Below, one piece after another: positions 1 to 9,396 of a stretch of 32,467 nt of DNA. The position numbers were made by a program, and so were the translations under genes. This DNA is from an uncultured Bacilli bacterium (lineage in GTDB: Bacteria > Bacillota_I > Bacilli_A > RF39 > UBA660). How positions within the stretch are numbered: position 1 is the stretch's first letter; the number at the start of each line of letters is the position of its first letter. The notes beneath the pieces were generated by a model. It did not search any database. It saw only the letters and a program-made list of their open reading frames with translations, and was not told the origin of the DNA. The stretch covers positions 1 to 32,467 of the forward strand of contig CANPVK010000006.1 in the NCBI GenBank assembly GCA_947581715.1, read 5' to 3'.

Positions 1-7
1 TTTGCAC

Positions 8-46
8 AAAAAAATGAATCTGTGGATAAAACAAATTCATTTTTTT
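8..46. terminator. AT-rich hairpin, possible bidirectional terminator
   Basis: AAAAAATGAAT ... ATTCATTTTTT inverted repeat with T-run on + strand. Confidence 0.55.
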
Positions 47-64
47 CTTTTGCTCCTATTTTTT

Positions 65-108
65 ACCGGAACTCAAATAGTGATATTTGAGTTTCGGTAT
101 TTTTTTTA
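65..108 (+). terminator. Rho-independent terminator
   Basis: ACCGGAACTCAAATA gtga TATTTGAGTTTCGGT stem followed by T-run. Confidence 0.8.
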
Positions 109-242
109 CAACAGTTGCAAAATTAGTCAATAAATATCAACAGAATGCAATAAAGACAAATTGTTTAGTATCCATAACATTTTTTTATTGCTATTTCAAT
201 AATTCTATAAAATTTTACCGGAACTCAAATTCTCAATAACCT

Positions 243-1130
243 TTACTCTCCTCCATATACTTGGTAAGCATCTGTTACGATAAAGAAGGAGTCTTTATCA
301 ATTTCTTTTAATCCTTCTTTTAGTTTAAAGTACTCTCTATTAGGAATAACAGTCATTAATACTTTTCTTTTTTTATCATGGAACCCACCTTTTACATCGA
401 AAATCGTTACTCCATGTTTTAATCCATTCATAATATAATCTCTTACTTTATCCTCTTCTGAGGTAATAATATATAACGCTTTATTCTTGGATACTCCAAT
501 TAAAACTCTATCTAAGATAATACTATAAATATATAAAACAATTACAGCATACATGACCATGGTCCATCCAAAACTGATTCCACCTGCTAAAACAATCAGT
601 AAATTAATCACAAAACTCGTATTGGAGATAGGAATTTTTCGATACTTTGAAATAATCTCACTGATAATAGAAAATCCTCCATTACTAAATCCTACTTTAT
701 ATACCATTCCAGTTGTGATTCCTGATAAGATTCCAATAAAAACGGAAATTAAGATTTTATCAGAAATATCCACTTGAATATATTGACCGATATTCGATGT
801 TATATCAATAAAGAATGGATAAACAATGGTAGATACTACTGCACCCGATGTTTTTTCTACTCCTAAAAAGATAAATCCTACTAATAATAAAATTAAACAG
901 ACTGCAAAGACTACTTTAGAAGGTTCTAAGTCAAAATAAGCATTTAAAATAATGGATACACCACTTGATCCACCTGTCACAATTTGACTAGGTAATTGTA
1001 GTAAATTAAAGTAACAGGCTGATAGAAATAAAGAAACAATTAAAATGGTATATCTTGAAATTAATCTTTTACTTCTTACTGTTTCTAAAATACTGATTGT
1101 TGATTCTTTTCCTTTTTGAAATAATTCCAT
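243..1130 (-). CDS. YitT family (DUF161/DUF2179) membrane protein
   Basis: Multi-TM N-terminus with GGSSGVSII motif; C-terminal DUF2179-like segment ALYIITSEEDKVRDYIMNGLKHGVTIFDVKGGF. Confidence 0.88.
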   Translation of the reverse strand: MELFQKGKESTISILETVRSKRLISRYTILIVSLFLSACYFNLLQLPSQIVTGGSSGVSIILNAYFDLEPSKVVFAVCLILLLVGFIFLGVEKTSGAVVSTIVYPFFIDITSNIGQYIQVDISDKILISVFIGILSGITTGMVYKVGFSNGGFSIISEIISKYRKIPISNTSFVINLLIVLAGGISFGWTMVMYAVIVLYIYSIILDRVLIGVSKNKALYIITSEEDKVRDYIMNGLKHGVTIFDVKGGFHDKKRKVLMTVIPNREYFKLKEGLKEIDKDSFFIVTDAYQVYGGE

Positions 1131-1132
1131 AT

Positions 1133-2002
1133 CTATTCTCCTCCAAATACTTCATAAGCATCACATACAACAAAGAATGAATCTTGATCAATTTCTTGGA
1201 TTCCTTCTTTTAATCTGTAATATTCATTCGTTGGAACAACACATAATAAAACTTGATCTTTTTCCTTGGTATAGCCACCTTTTACATCGAAAATCGTAAC
1301 AGAATGATGTAATTCATTTAAAACATAATCTTTTACTTTTTCATCTTCTTTGGTAATAATATAAAAAGCTTTTGAATTTGAAATTCCTAATAACACTTTA
1401 TCTGTCATTAAACCAATAATATAAACAACGATAAGAGCATACATTAATTTGGTTACTCCAAAGAAGAATACACCACTTACTACAATTAAACCATCGCTCA
1501 TTAACATTGCGTTTCCCATACTGACATGACAATATTTGGAAATAATTTGATTGATAATATCTGTTCCTCCTGTTGTGAAACCAGATCGAAAAACCAATCC
1601 TGCTCCAAATCCATAGACCATTCCCCCAAAAATGGCGGATAAAAATAAATTGGAAGTATCAAGGGGAACATAGCTACTGATATTTGCTGTTAGATTGACA
1701 AAAATGGGAAATAAAATAGAACCAATAATAGAACCTTTTGTCTGTTCCACTCCTAACACTAAAAAGCTAACTACTAATAAGAAAAGGGATACGATTAAGA
1801 TAAAGATAGATGGATCGATTGGAAAAAATTCTTTTACAATGATAGATAAACCACTTACTCCTCCAAATACTAAATCATTTGGTAAGAGAAATAGATTAAA
1901 AGCACTGGCAATACAAAAAGCACCAATTACTAATCCTGCATATCTTTTTCCTAAATCTTTTTCTTTGTTATCATTTCGTACCTTTTTATTCTTTTTTTTC
2001 AT
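1133..2002 (-). CDS. YitT family (DUF161/DUF2179) membrane protein, paralogue of neighbour
   Basis: Same architecture: GGVSGLSIIVKEFF, AFYIITKEDEKVKDYVLNELHHSVTIFDVKGGY. Confidence 0.88.
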   Translation of the reverse strand: MKKKNKKVRNDNKEKDLGKRYAGLVIGAFCIASAFNLFLLPNDLVFGGVSGLSIIVKEFFPIDPSIFILIVSLFLLVVSFLVLGVEQTKGSIIGSILFPIFVNLTANISSYVPLDTSNLFLSAIFGGMVYGFGAGLVFRSGFTTGGTDIINQIISKYCHVSMGNAMLMSDGLIVVSGVFFFGVTKLMYALIVVYIIGLMTDKVLLGISNSKAFYIITKEDEKVKDYVLNELHHSVTIFDVKGGYTKEKDQVLLCVVPTNEYYRLKEGIQEIDQDSFFVVCDAYEVFGGE

Positions 2003-3102
2003 ATGATTCCCCTTTTAAATATGATTCTATCAATAAATCTAAATCGCCATCTAATACTTTTCCAACATTACTCGTCTCTTGATTTGTTCTGTGATCTTTT
2101 ACCATGGAATAGGGATGCATGACATAACTTCTGATTTGTGAACCAAATTCGATATTTTGATAAGTTCCTTTTATTTGATTTAACTCTTGATTTTTCTTTT
2201 CCTGTTCTAATACATAAAGTTTTGCTTTTAATATTTTCATTGCGGTTTCTTTGTTTTGAATTTGGCTTCTTTCATTTTGACAAGTGACAACAGTTTTGGT
2301 AGGAAGATGGGTAATTCTTACTGCCGAATCGGTAGTATTTACTCCTTGGCCACCTTTTCCACTAGAACGATAGACATCAATCTTTAAATCTTTTTCATTG
2401 ATTTCTATATTAATAGTATTATCAAATTCTGGAATAATATCAATAGAAGCGAAAGAAGTGTGTCTTTTGTTGGCGGCATCAAAGGGAGATAGTCTTACTA
2501 AACGATGTACTCCTTTTTCCCCTTTTAAATATCCATATGCATTGGTTCCTTTGATTTCTATGGTTGCACTTTTGATTCCTACTTCTTCTCCTTCTTGATA
2601 ATCTAAAAGAGTGGTATGAAATCCTTTTTTTTCACAATAGCGAAGATACATTCGATATAACATATTTGCCCAATCACAAGCCTCTGTACCTCCCGCTCCT
2701 GCATGGACTTCTAACGTACAATTATTTTTATCATAGGGACCATTCAAAAGTAGTAAAATCGATAATTTTTCTAACTCTTTGGTTTCATTTTTGACTTCTT
2801 CTTCTAAATTTTGTATTAATTCTTCATCTTTTTCAACCAATAATAGTTCTATAAAATCCAAGTTATTTTGGTTTTTTTCTTTTAAATTTTTAATTTCTTG
2901 TGTCAAATTTTTTAACTCTTGCATCTTTTCTAACGTTAAATCAGCTTGCTCTTTGTGGTCCCAAAAAGTAGGACTTGACATTTCTTCTTCTAAAGATTTT
3001 AATTCTGCTAATTTCTTTTCGATGTCAAAGTGACCTCCATAGAGATAAAATTTCTTTTTGATTTTTTTCTAATACTTTTTTAATTTCATTTCCTTCCATC
3101 AT
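1986..3102 (-). CDS. prfB: Peptide chain release factor 2, expressed through a +1 programmed frameshift
   Basis: Main frame 1986-2981+ has RF signature SSGKGGQGVNTTDSAVRITHLPT. Upstream 25-codon ORF MMEGNEIKKVLEKNQKEILSLWRSL ends CTT TGA C at 3024-3030, preceded by GGAGGT; +1 shift gives DIEKKLAELKSLEEEMSSPTFWDH. Confidence 0.95.
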
Positions 3103-3199
3103 TCTTCACCTTTTCTTATTTTCTGTACTTATTATAGCATGTTCTTACAAAACAGAAAAGAAAAAGAATTTCGAAAGATAATTCCTGTTATTCTTTTTC

Positions 3200-3613
3200 T
3201 TATTCTTGTGGAAAATCGTATTCCCAGAAACTTAATTTTCCATTCACCGAAATTGGTTTTATTTTTTGAATGTTTTTTAATTGAAAGCCATATCCTTCCC
3301 ATTCTGTATGGTTTATGATATGTTCATAAATATTGGCATTTTTTTCTTTTAACATTTTTCTAGCATCTTTATCTATCCAAATGCAGTCTGTTAATGTTGC
3401 TTTCGCAATGATACAACCTTGTGGGTACTCTAAACTTAAATATTCATATTTTTTCATTGCTTTTTTATCGATTCCTTTTCCTGCATGAATCAAAATATCT
3501 CCACGATATTTGGTTTTCCAAGTACGAAATTCATATTCTTTGAGTCCTTCTGCTATTAATGTAGCAAAAGGCTGTTTGATTGTGATTGTTTTCATTTTTA
3601 CCACCATTTTCAT
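3200..3613 (-). CDS. ASCH domain protein
   Basis: MKTITIKQPFATLIAEGLKEYEFRTWKTKYRGDILIHAGKG is typical of ASCH domains. Confidence 0.8.
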   Translation of the reverse strand: MKMVVKMKTITIKQPFATLIAEGLKEYEFRTWKTKYRGDILIHAGKGIDKKAMKKYEYLSLEYPQGCIIAKATLTDCIWIDKDARKMLKEKNANIYEHIINHTEWEGYGFQLKNIQKIKPISVNGKLSFWEYDFPQE

Positions 3614-3645
3614 TCTATCACGTTTTCCACATTTTCTGTGGATAT

Positions 3646-5166
3646 TTATTTTTCTAAAAAACTTTTATCCACTTTTACAATTTTGTTGATTGCTTGTAGA
3701 TAACTGGAAGATTCTGTTAATGCTGTTACAGATACTTGTTTTCCACCTGGAGCATGAATGATATAGTTCGTTCCATCTAACTCTCCAAGATATAACATAA
3801 CATGTCCATTTTGGTATAGTAAAGAAGGATTGGTATTTTGCATCTTACTTAGCTTTTGATTTACTGTTTGGTTTCCTACGTCAATTATTGTTCCAACACT
3901 TTTATTTTGACTAGAAGTATTTCTAGGAAATTTGATCCCAAAACTACGATAAATATTACTTACATAGCTAGAACAATCTACTCCTTGGTCCATCCCTGAC
4001 CAGCTATAGGGGATTCCTTCATATTTAAAAGCTTGAATATAAACATTTCTTTTGGTATAGGGTAAATAGCCTATATGTGCTTGATTTTTGGGAATCGTGA
4101 TTTGTTTTTGGCCTACTGTTCCATCTTCTTTTTTTCTAGGCAGTATCAACTGATAACCTTCTTTGGTAACTCCAATATAGGGTAATTTTACACTCATATC
4201 TAATATCGTATCTTCTACTTCTATTTGTGCTTCTGTAATAATAGCAAAAGAATTATGATAAACAAAATTATTCCAATCTTCTTGGGTTGCTAAAGCAATA
4301 TTTTCTTTTTTTACCCATCCTACATAAAAAGGACTGATGATGAAATCCCATATTTGATCTTTACTTTCATGTAAAATTAAAACTGGTGTAGCAACATGAA
4401 GTTCCGTTTCTTGAATACTATCGTAATCTGCTACATTTTTTTGATAATAAAAATGAACATCGGTTGGAAAAGATCTTAAATTTGCTCTTTTGATAATTAA
4501 TCCTTTCGGAATCGTTTCTAAATCTTTTACCGCTTCTAAATTTCTGTTATCTAGAATACTTTGTGTATTATTTTTGGTTAACGTCGTATTTCCATTATAT
4601 TTTGGTAATGTTGGTAATTGATAGCTATTGATATAAGATAAAATTTCTGATTTGGTAAGGGAAGTTGTTTTTTCTAAATCATATACCATATCTGCTTTCT
4701 TTTTAATTTCTTCATTGTATCTTTCAATTTCTTCTTCTGTTAATATAATCGAATCATCTTCTATGAGAGTTAAAAATTTTTTTGCATTTTCTGGTATTTC
4801 CTCTATGTAATTCTCATCTACTGCTTCTTCTAAGGGGTATTCTATTATTTTTAATCCTTTTTCTTTCAATTCGTTTATTGTTAAGATATTTTTTTCTAAT
4901 ACTTCTTTTAAAGAATATTCGGTTTGATCGGAAAATTTTATTTTGATTTGATTACTTTTTATGCATGGTAAATAATAAACGAGTTCGTTATCTCTCGCTA
5001 TTTCTTCTAAAGCTTCTGAACAGTTTTCGTTTTCATCAATAATTTCATAAGTGATTTCTTTTGGTTTTGTTTCTTTTTGATTGATTCTATCAGACACAAA
5101 TGCTATGATTAATCCCGATAATGCTAATATAAAAATGAGAACTTTTAATATCAAATCTTTTTCCAT
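3646..5166 (-). CDS. Membrane-anchored SH3-like / NlpC-P60 (C40) cell-wall peptidase
   Basis: N-terminal TM; C-terminal YSWSGMDQGVDCSSYVSNIYRSFGIKFPRNTSSQ and later GHVMLYLG match NlpC/P60 Cys and His motifs. Confidence 0.88.
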   Translation of the reverse strand: MEKDLILKVLIFILALSGLIIAFVSDRINQKETKPKEITYEIIDENENCSEALEEIARDNELVYYLPCIKSNQIKIKFSDQTEYSLKEVLEKNILTINELKEKGLKIIEYPLEEAVDENYIEEIPENAKKFLTLIEDDSIILTEEEIERYNEEIKKKADMVYDLEKTTSLTKSEILSYINSYQLPTLPKYNGNTTLTKNNTQSILDNRNLEAVKDLETIPKGLIIKRANLRSFPTDVHFYYQKNVADYDSIQETELHVATPVLILHESKDQIWDFIISPFYVGWVKKENIALATQEDWNNFVYHNSFAIITEAQIEVEDTILDMSVKLPYIGVTKEGYQLILPRKKEDGTVGQKQITIPKNQAHIGYLPYTKRNVYIQAFKYEGIPYSWSGMDQGVDCSSYVSNIYRSFGIKFPRNTSSQNKSVGTIIDVGNQTVNQKLSKMQNTNPSLLYQNGHVMLYLGELDGTNYIIHAPGGKQVSVTALTESSSYLQAINKIVKVDKSFLEK

Positions 5167-5364
5167 TTTTTTCCTCTATTCTTTTTATCATTATATCATA
5201 AATTGATTTCAAAAAAGTCGAATTTTAGTAGCTTTTACCAATGTATTTAATTTTTCTAACTTTGTAATATCTGTTACATTTCATGATACTATGTGTGTCA
5301 TCCTTTCATACATATTCATATACCAGGATTTTAAAAAAGCACAAAGACAATAAAATAAACAAAA

Positions 5365-5400
5365 AAGATAGTGAAATCATGTTTTATATTTCACTATCTT
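5365..5400 (-). terminator. Terminator of the accessory operon
   Basis: Perfect 13-bp inverted repeat AAGATAGTGAAAT/ATTTCACTATCTT followed by T-run on minus strand. Confidence 0.8.
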
Positions 5401-5474
5401 ATCTATAATATCTGATTTCATTAGTATTATTTTTTATAAAAATAGTTATAATTTTCGCAATTTCTTTTCAAAAT

Positions 5475-6968
5475 TTATATATTATAATATTCTCTAAATT
5501 CTTCAATTGTTAAAAATTTATTTTTGTCCATATCTCCTTTGGATTCCCAAACATTAAATAAAAGTTTTATATCACATCTTTTACCATCATATGTTTTTAA
5601 ATAATACTCATTACTATTTTCTTTTAAAAAGTTAACAACTTTTAGTTTATTCATAACATCATCTTTTTCAAGTTTTTTAATTTTATTTAATACTTTTTTA
5701 GCATGCTTTTGTTCCTCATCAAAATCTTTACCATTTATAGCACAAATTATCCAATAATGTAAATTACATTTTTCACTATCATGAATTCTATTAAAATTAC
5801 CTAATATTTTATTTCGATAATTATAACGATTAACTATATTTTTTAGAAAATCGTTTAAATTTAATTTATCATCATTTTTAAGCAGTTTATCAATATCATA
5901 TAAATGTGTATTTATGCCATGCTCTTCTAAATCATTTACTTTACCTATTACCCCTTCGTTTACTTTTAATTCAATTAAATATATTTCAGATTGGCTTTTC
6001 TTTGGTTCTAAAAAGATACAATCAATCCGTCCGCGATCTTTTCCTTCATTTTTTTCTCCATCACTTTCAAAAGTATAATATTCTTCTTCAAAAGCTTGGC
6101 ATTTTGGTAAACCATTATTTTGTAACATTTTACTTAACATAAAATAATGCTGATATTTTTTTTCTAATTCTTCTTTCGTATTTTTTTCATAGGCTAATAT
6201 TGCATTTTCTACTGCGGAATTAAAATTATTAAGTTTACTTACATCAATATCATGATAACTAATATCAATCTTCATATATGGTAATTTAAAACCAGTACGA
6301 TTATCATTTTTTAGCTTTCCATCTATCTTAGTGAATGTTAAATACAAAATAAATAATGTTTCAACCTCTACTATTTTTCTATTTGTTAACTTATCACTAT
6401 TTTTTAATGTAAATTTAATTTCTCCTTCAGGTTTTAAATTATTCAGTTCTGCTTTTATTTTCTCTAGATTAATACTAGTACCTAATTTATTTAATTGTTC
6501 TTCCAGTAGTTCTAATCTTTTCCATGCAAAAGACCTAACTTTTTTATATTCGCTCAGTTTTTTACCTTGAGCACTATATGTATCTTCAAAATAAGATCTA
6601 CCAAATTTAAGTTTTCCTTCTGAAAGTGAAATTTTAAAATAAGATTTCATGCTTTCTCTGATTAAACAAATATTATCTAAAAAAGTATTTATTTTTTCAT
6701 AAATATCATTGGAACTTAATCTTATTAAATTAGTAAAATTAGTTCTATTTAATTTATAAATATTTTCAGGAATACTTATTTTTACATGTTTCGCATCACA
6801 CGATTTATTTTCAACGCAAAATGCTTTAATCCCATTGTAATAAATAATATCTTGACACTCTCTATTTTTATTTATCTCTTTGTCTTTATCTCTAATTTTT
6901 ATAATAAATTCTTTACTACTTGCATATTTTTTTCTAAATTTCTTTAAATTAATATTATTTATAATCAT
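5475..6968 (-). CDS. Uncharacterised protein with PD-(D/E)XK nuclease-like motif
   Basis: RIDCIFLEPKKSQSEIYLIELKVNEGVIGKVNDLEEH resembles the D-(X)n-ExK core; starts inside the ATGA overlap with the upstream gene. Confidence 0.5.
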   Translation of the reverse strand: MIINNINLKKFRKKYASSKEFIIKIRDKDKEINKNRECQDIIYYNGIKAFCVENKSCDAKHVKISIPENIYKLNRTNFTNLIRLSSNDIYEKINTFLDNICLIRESMKSYFKISLSEGKLKFGRSYFEDTYSAQGKKLSEYKKVRSFAWKRLELLEEQLNKLGTSINLEKIKAELNNLKPEGEIKFTLKNSDKLTNRKIVEVETLFILYLTFTKIDGKLKNDNRTGFKLPYMKIDISYHDIDVSKLNNFNSAVENAILAYEKNTKEELEKKYQHYFMLSKMLQNNGLPKCQAFEEEYYTFESDGEKNEGKDRGRIDCIFLEPKKSQSEIYLIELKVNEGVIGKVNDLEEHGINTHLYDIDKLLKNDDKLNLNDFLKNIVNRYNYRNKILGNFNRIHDSEKCNLHYWIICAINGKDFDEEQKHAKKVLNKIKKLEKDDVMNKLKVVNFLKENSNEYYLKTYDGKRCDIKLLFNVWESKGDMDKNKFLTIEEFREYYNI

Positions 6969-8224
6969 AAATCCTCCAGATTAAAAGTTTTTCCATCAGT
7001 AATATCTAAAAGACTTTTGCCAAATATTTCTTTAGCTTCCTCTTTCGCCTCAGAACTATCAATCGTATGAATTACAATGACATGCTTAGGTTTAACTATC
7101 TTTTTTAAATTCTCAATTGCTTTTTTACTGGCATGTCCTGAGGTATGAATTTTTTTAAAGTCCATGTGTAATTCATTTTTTAAAAGTTCGATGAAATTTC
7201 TTAACTTAGCATCCTGCCAAGATGGATCAATGTATCCATCCCACATAGAATATATAAAACAAGCATTTTTTATTTTATTTTTATTAGCTATCAAATAATC
7301 TTCCATTGATTGTTTTATAGAAACGGCAAATTTTTCATCAAAGGGTAAATCAAAAATTACATTATTGGTATGTCGTATATAACGCTGATATGGTTCTTTT
7401 ATTTTGCTTTGTTTAGGACTTACAAACGTTATAACATCTGAAAATGTGTTGGAATTTGGAATATTTTTTAATTTACTAGTAATCGAATTCATACATAAAT
7501 CTATAATAAAACGATGAGTATGCTTAAAACTATTATATAAATTAACTATTCGATCAATATTCGTACTTGAACACATAAAATAGATTTGATCATATTTGAG
7601 TAATTCTTTAAAATCTTTAATTAAATCAGATTCTTTGGTAAAATTACGATTCTCACTTCCTAAGGTAGTACCTTCACAAATTAGTAAATCAACAGGTCCT
7701 ATCTCTTTTAAAACTTTTGTCAATAAAGAACCTTTTTTACCATGATTACGAAAATCACCAGTATGAAGAATTTTCTTTCCATCTTCTTCTATTAAAAACA
7801 TTGCTGAATTATAAGAAGAGTGATCAACTATATAAGGTGTTACTTTAGGTATATTATTATCAATAATTGGTTTATTAAATTCAAAAAATTTAATATTATT
7901 TTTTTCTACTCTTAATACTTTTTTATAACTTCTAGTAAAGTAGCATAAATTATTATGAATTTCCATACTTTCTCTATTTACATAAATAGGAATATCTTTT
8001 TTTATTAAAGAAGCACAACCAATATGATCACCATGAGAGTGCGTAATAAATACCGCTTTATAAGCACTAGGTAGATCATCTTTTATAGTTAAGCCAGGAA
8101 TTAAAATTTGGTCTGTGTTATCCAAATTATCACCATAATCAATTAATATTTTACCTTTGCTTGTACTTATTTCGGCTATACAACCACCGATTTGTTTCGT
8201 ACCTTGAATAATTTTTACTTCCAC
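6965..8224 (-). CDS. Metallo-beta-lactamase fold nuclease, beta-CASP type (RNase J/CPSF-like)
   Basis: FITHSHGDHIGC (HxHxDH), ILHTGDFRNHG, and C-terminal IHTSGHASKKAIENLKKIVKPKHVIVIHT. Confidence 0.85.
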   Translation of the reverse strand: MEVKIIQGTKQIGGCIAEISTSKGKILIDYGDNLDNTDQILIPGLTIKDDLPSAYKAVFITHSHGDHIGCASLIKKDIPIYVNRESMEIHNNLCYFTRSYKKVLRVEKNNIKFFEFNKPIIDNNIPKVTPYIVDHSSYNSAMFLIEEDGKKILHTGDFRNHGKKGSLLTKVLKEIGPVDLLICEGTTLGSENRNFTKESDLIKDFKELLKYDQIYFMCSSTNIDRIVNLYNSFKHTHRFIIDLCMNSITSKLKNIPNSNTFSDVITFVSPKQSKIKEPYQRYIRHTNNVIFDLPFDEKFAVSIKQSMEDYLIANKNKIKNACFIYSMWDGYIDPSWQDAKLRNFIELLKNELHMDFKKIHTSGHASKKAIENLKKIVKPKHVIVIHTIDSSEAKEEAKEIFGKSLLDITDGKTFNLEDL

Positions 8225-8267
8225 TTTATACCTCCTTCTTAATAAAATGATTATCGTAATTTACTTT

Positions 8268-8720
8268 CTAAATTTTTGTTAAAGATATACTCATTTTAGC
8301 ATTGTATTCTAAAACAATTATTTTATTTTTATCTTTTCTTTGGGATAATAAATATTTTGTGGTACACTTACAAATTGTTTCATATTCAATCATGTTATTT
8401 CATTCAAGTTTTTGATTAATATTTCTTGGTTTTATATTAACATCTTTAGAATAGTCTAATAAATAATCTTTAGAAATTCTTTTCTTATCAAAATCTGCCA
8501 TTATTATATCATGTTTTTGTAATAATTTAATAGCATAGTCTAATTTCTTTATATCTAAAGAGGCTTTATAAAGTTTACCTACTATCTCACAAGGATTAAA
8601 AAATGCTTCAACTTTATGCTGATCAATTTTAGATATACTAGCAATTTAATTTTGGGTGAACCAATTATTATTCTCATCAAAGTTAAAAATTTGAATACTT
8701 TTTTTTGTTTCCTTTTTCAT
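8268..8720 (-). pseudogene. Decayed ORF of unknown function with two in-frame stops
   Basis: Continuous frame MKKETKKSIQIFNFDENNNWFTQN*IASISKIDQHKVEAFFNPCEIVGKLYK...KPRNINQKLE*NNMIEYETICKC...; TAA at 8646-8648, TGA at 8400-8402; 150 codons before the terminal stop. Confidence 0.6.
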
Positions 8721-8731
8721 TGACAATTAAA

Positions 8732-9379
8732 TCAAATATCTCTATCATTTATACTATCATTGTTATATTCCGTTAATTCTTTATAATATTTTTTGATAAA
8801 TTTTTTTAATAATACCATATCCACCTCTTTTATATTTATTTTTCTATTTACTAGTACATGTGGATTATCTTGATTAACACTCATCATAATCATATTATTA
8901 TAATTAAGTTTCCCATAATCATTTTGAAAAAATATAATATTATCTCTATCAAGGGTATAAGGACAATAAAGAAGTAAATTCATAGGTAAATTAGTAACTT
9001 TTTTAGATAGGTTAGTACATCCAAAGTGTTCTTTTTTTTCATCAAAAAATACTTGTTTTGCTTCAAATTCTGGTATATCAGCATTCCAATAATCTAATAG
9101 TTGTTGTTGATGTGCTTTTACATATTCTAGTACATCTTTGATATATAATTTATCAGATTTGCTCAAATTTTTTAAATCTTCCAAAATTTTGATTTTTTTG
9201 ATATTTACAGTTAAAAAACTTTTTTCTCCCCATTTTTTGAATTTTATTTGAGGAATAAATCCTTTTAATTTCTCTTTTCCATTAAAAACTAAATACAAAA
9301 TTATGTTAGTATCATTATTGTTCTCAAAGGAAATTGTTGCTTTAAATAAATTATTGATCTTTTCATCTTTTAATTTCAT
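8732..9379 (-). CDS. Hypothetical protein in accessory operon
   Basis: Intact 215-aa ORF in operon context; no family confidently recognised. Confidence 0.65.
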   Translation of the reverse strand: MKLKDEKINNLFKATISFENNNDTNIILYLVFNGKEKLKGFIPQIKFKKWGEKSFLTVNIKKIKILEDLKNLSKSDKLYIKDVLEYVKAHQQQLLDYWNADIPEFEAKQVFFDEKKEHFGCTNLSKKVTNLPMNLLLYCPYTLDRDNIIFFQNDYGKLNYNNMIMMSVNQDNPHVLVNRKINIKEVDMVLLKKFIKKYYKELTEYNNDSINDRDI

Positions 9380-9396
9380 CCTTAATCATCCCATAA

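Noticed and set aside
553-777. Short + strand ORFs listed in the track (e.g. 553-777, 1695-2006, 2398-2598, 5906-6142, 9701-9892, 13538-13753, 29678-29917)
   Set aside because: All lie antisense to well-supported minus-strand genes and look like low-complexity hydrophobic or reversed-codon translations.
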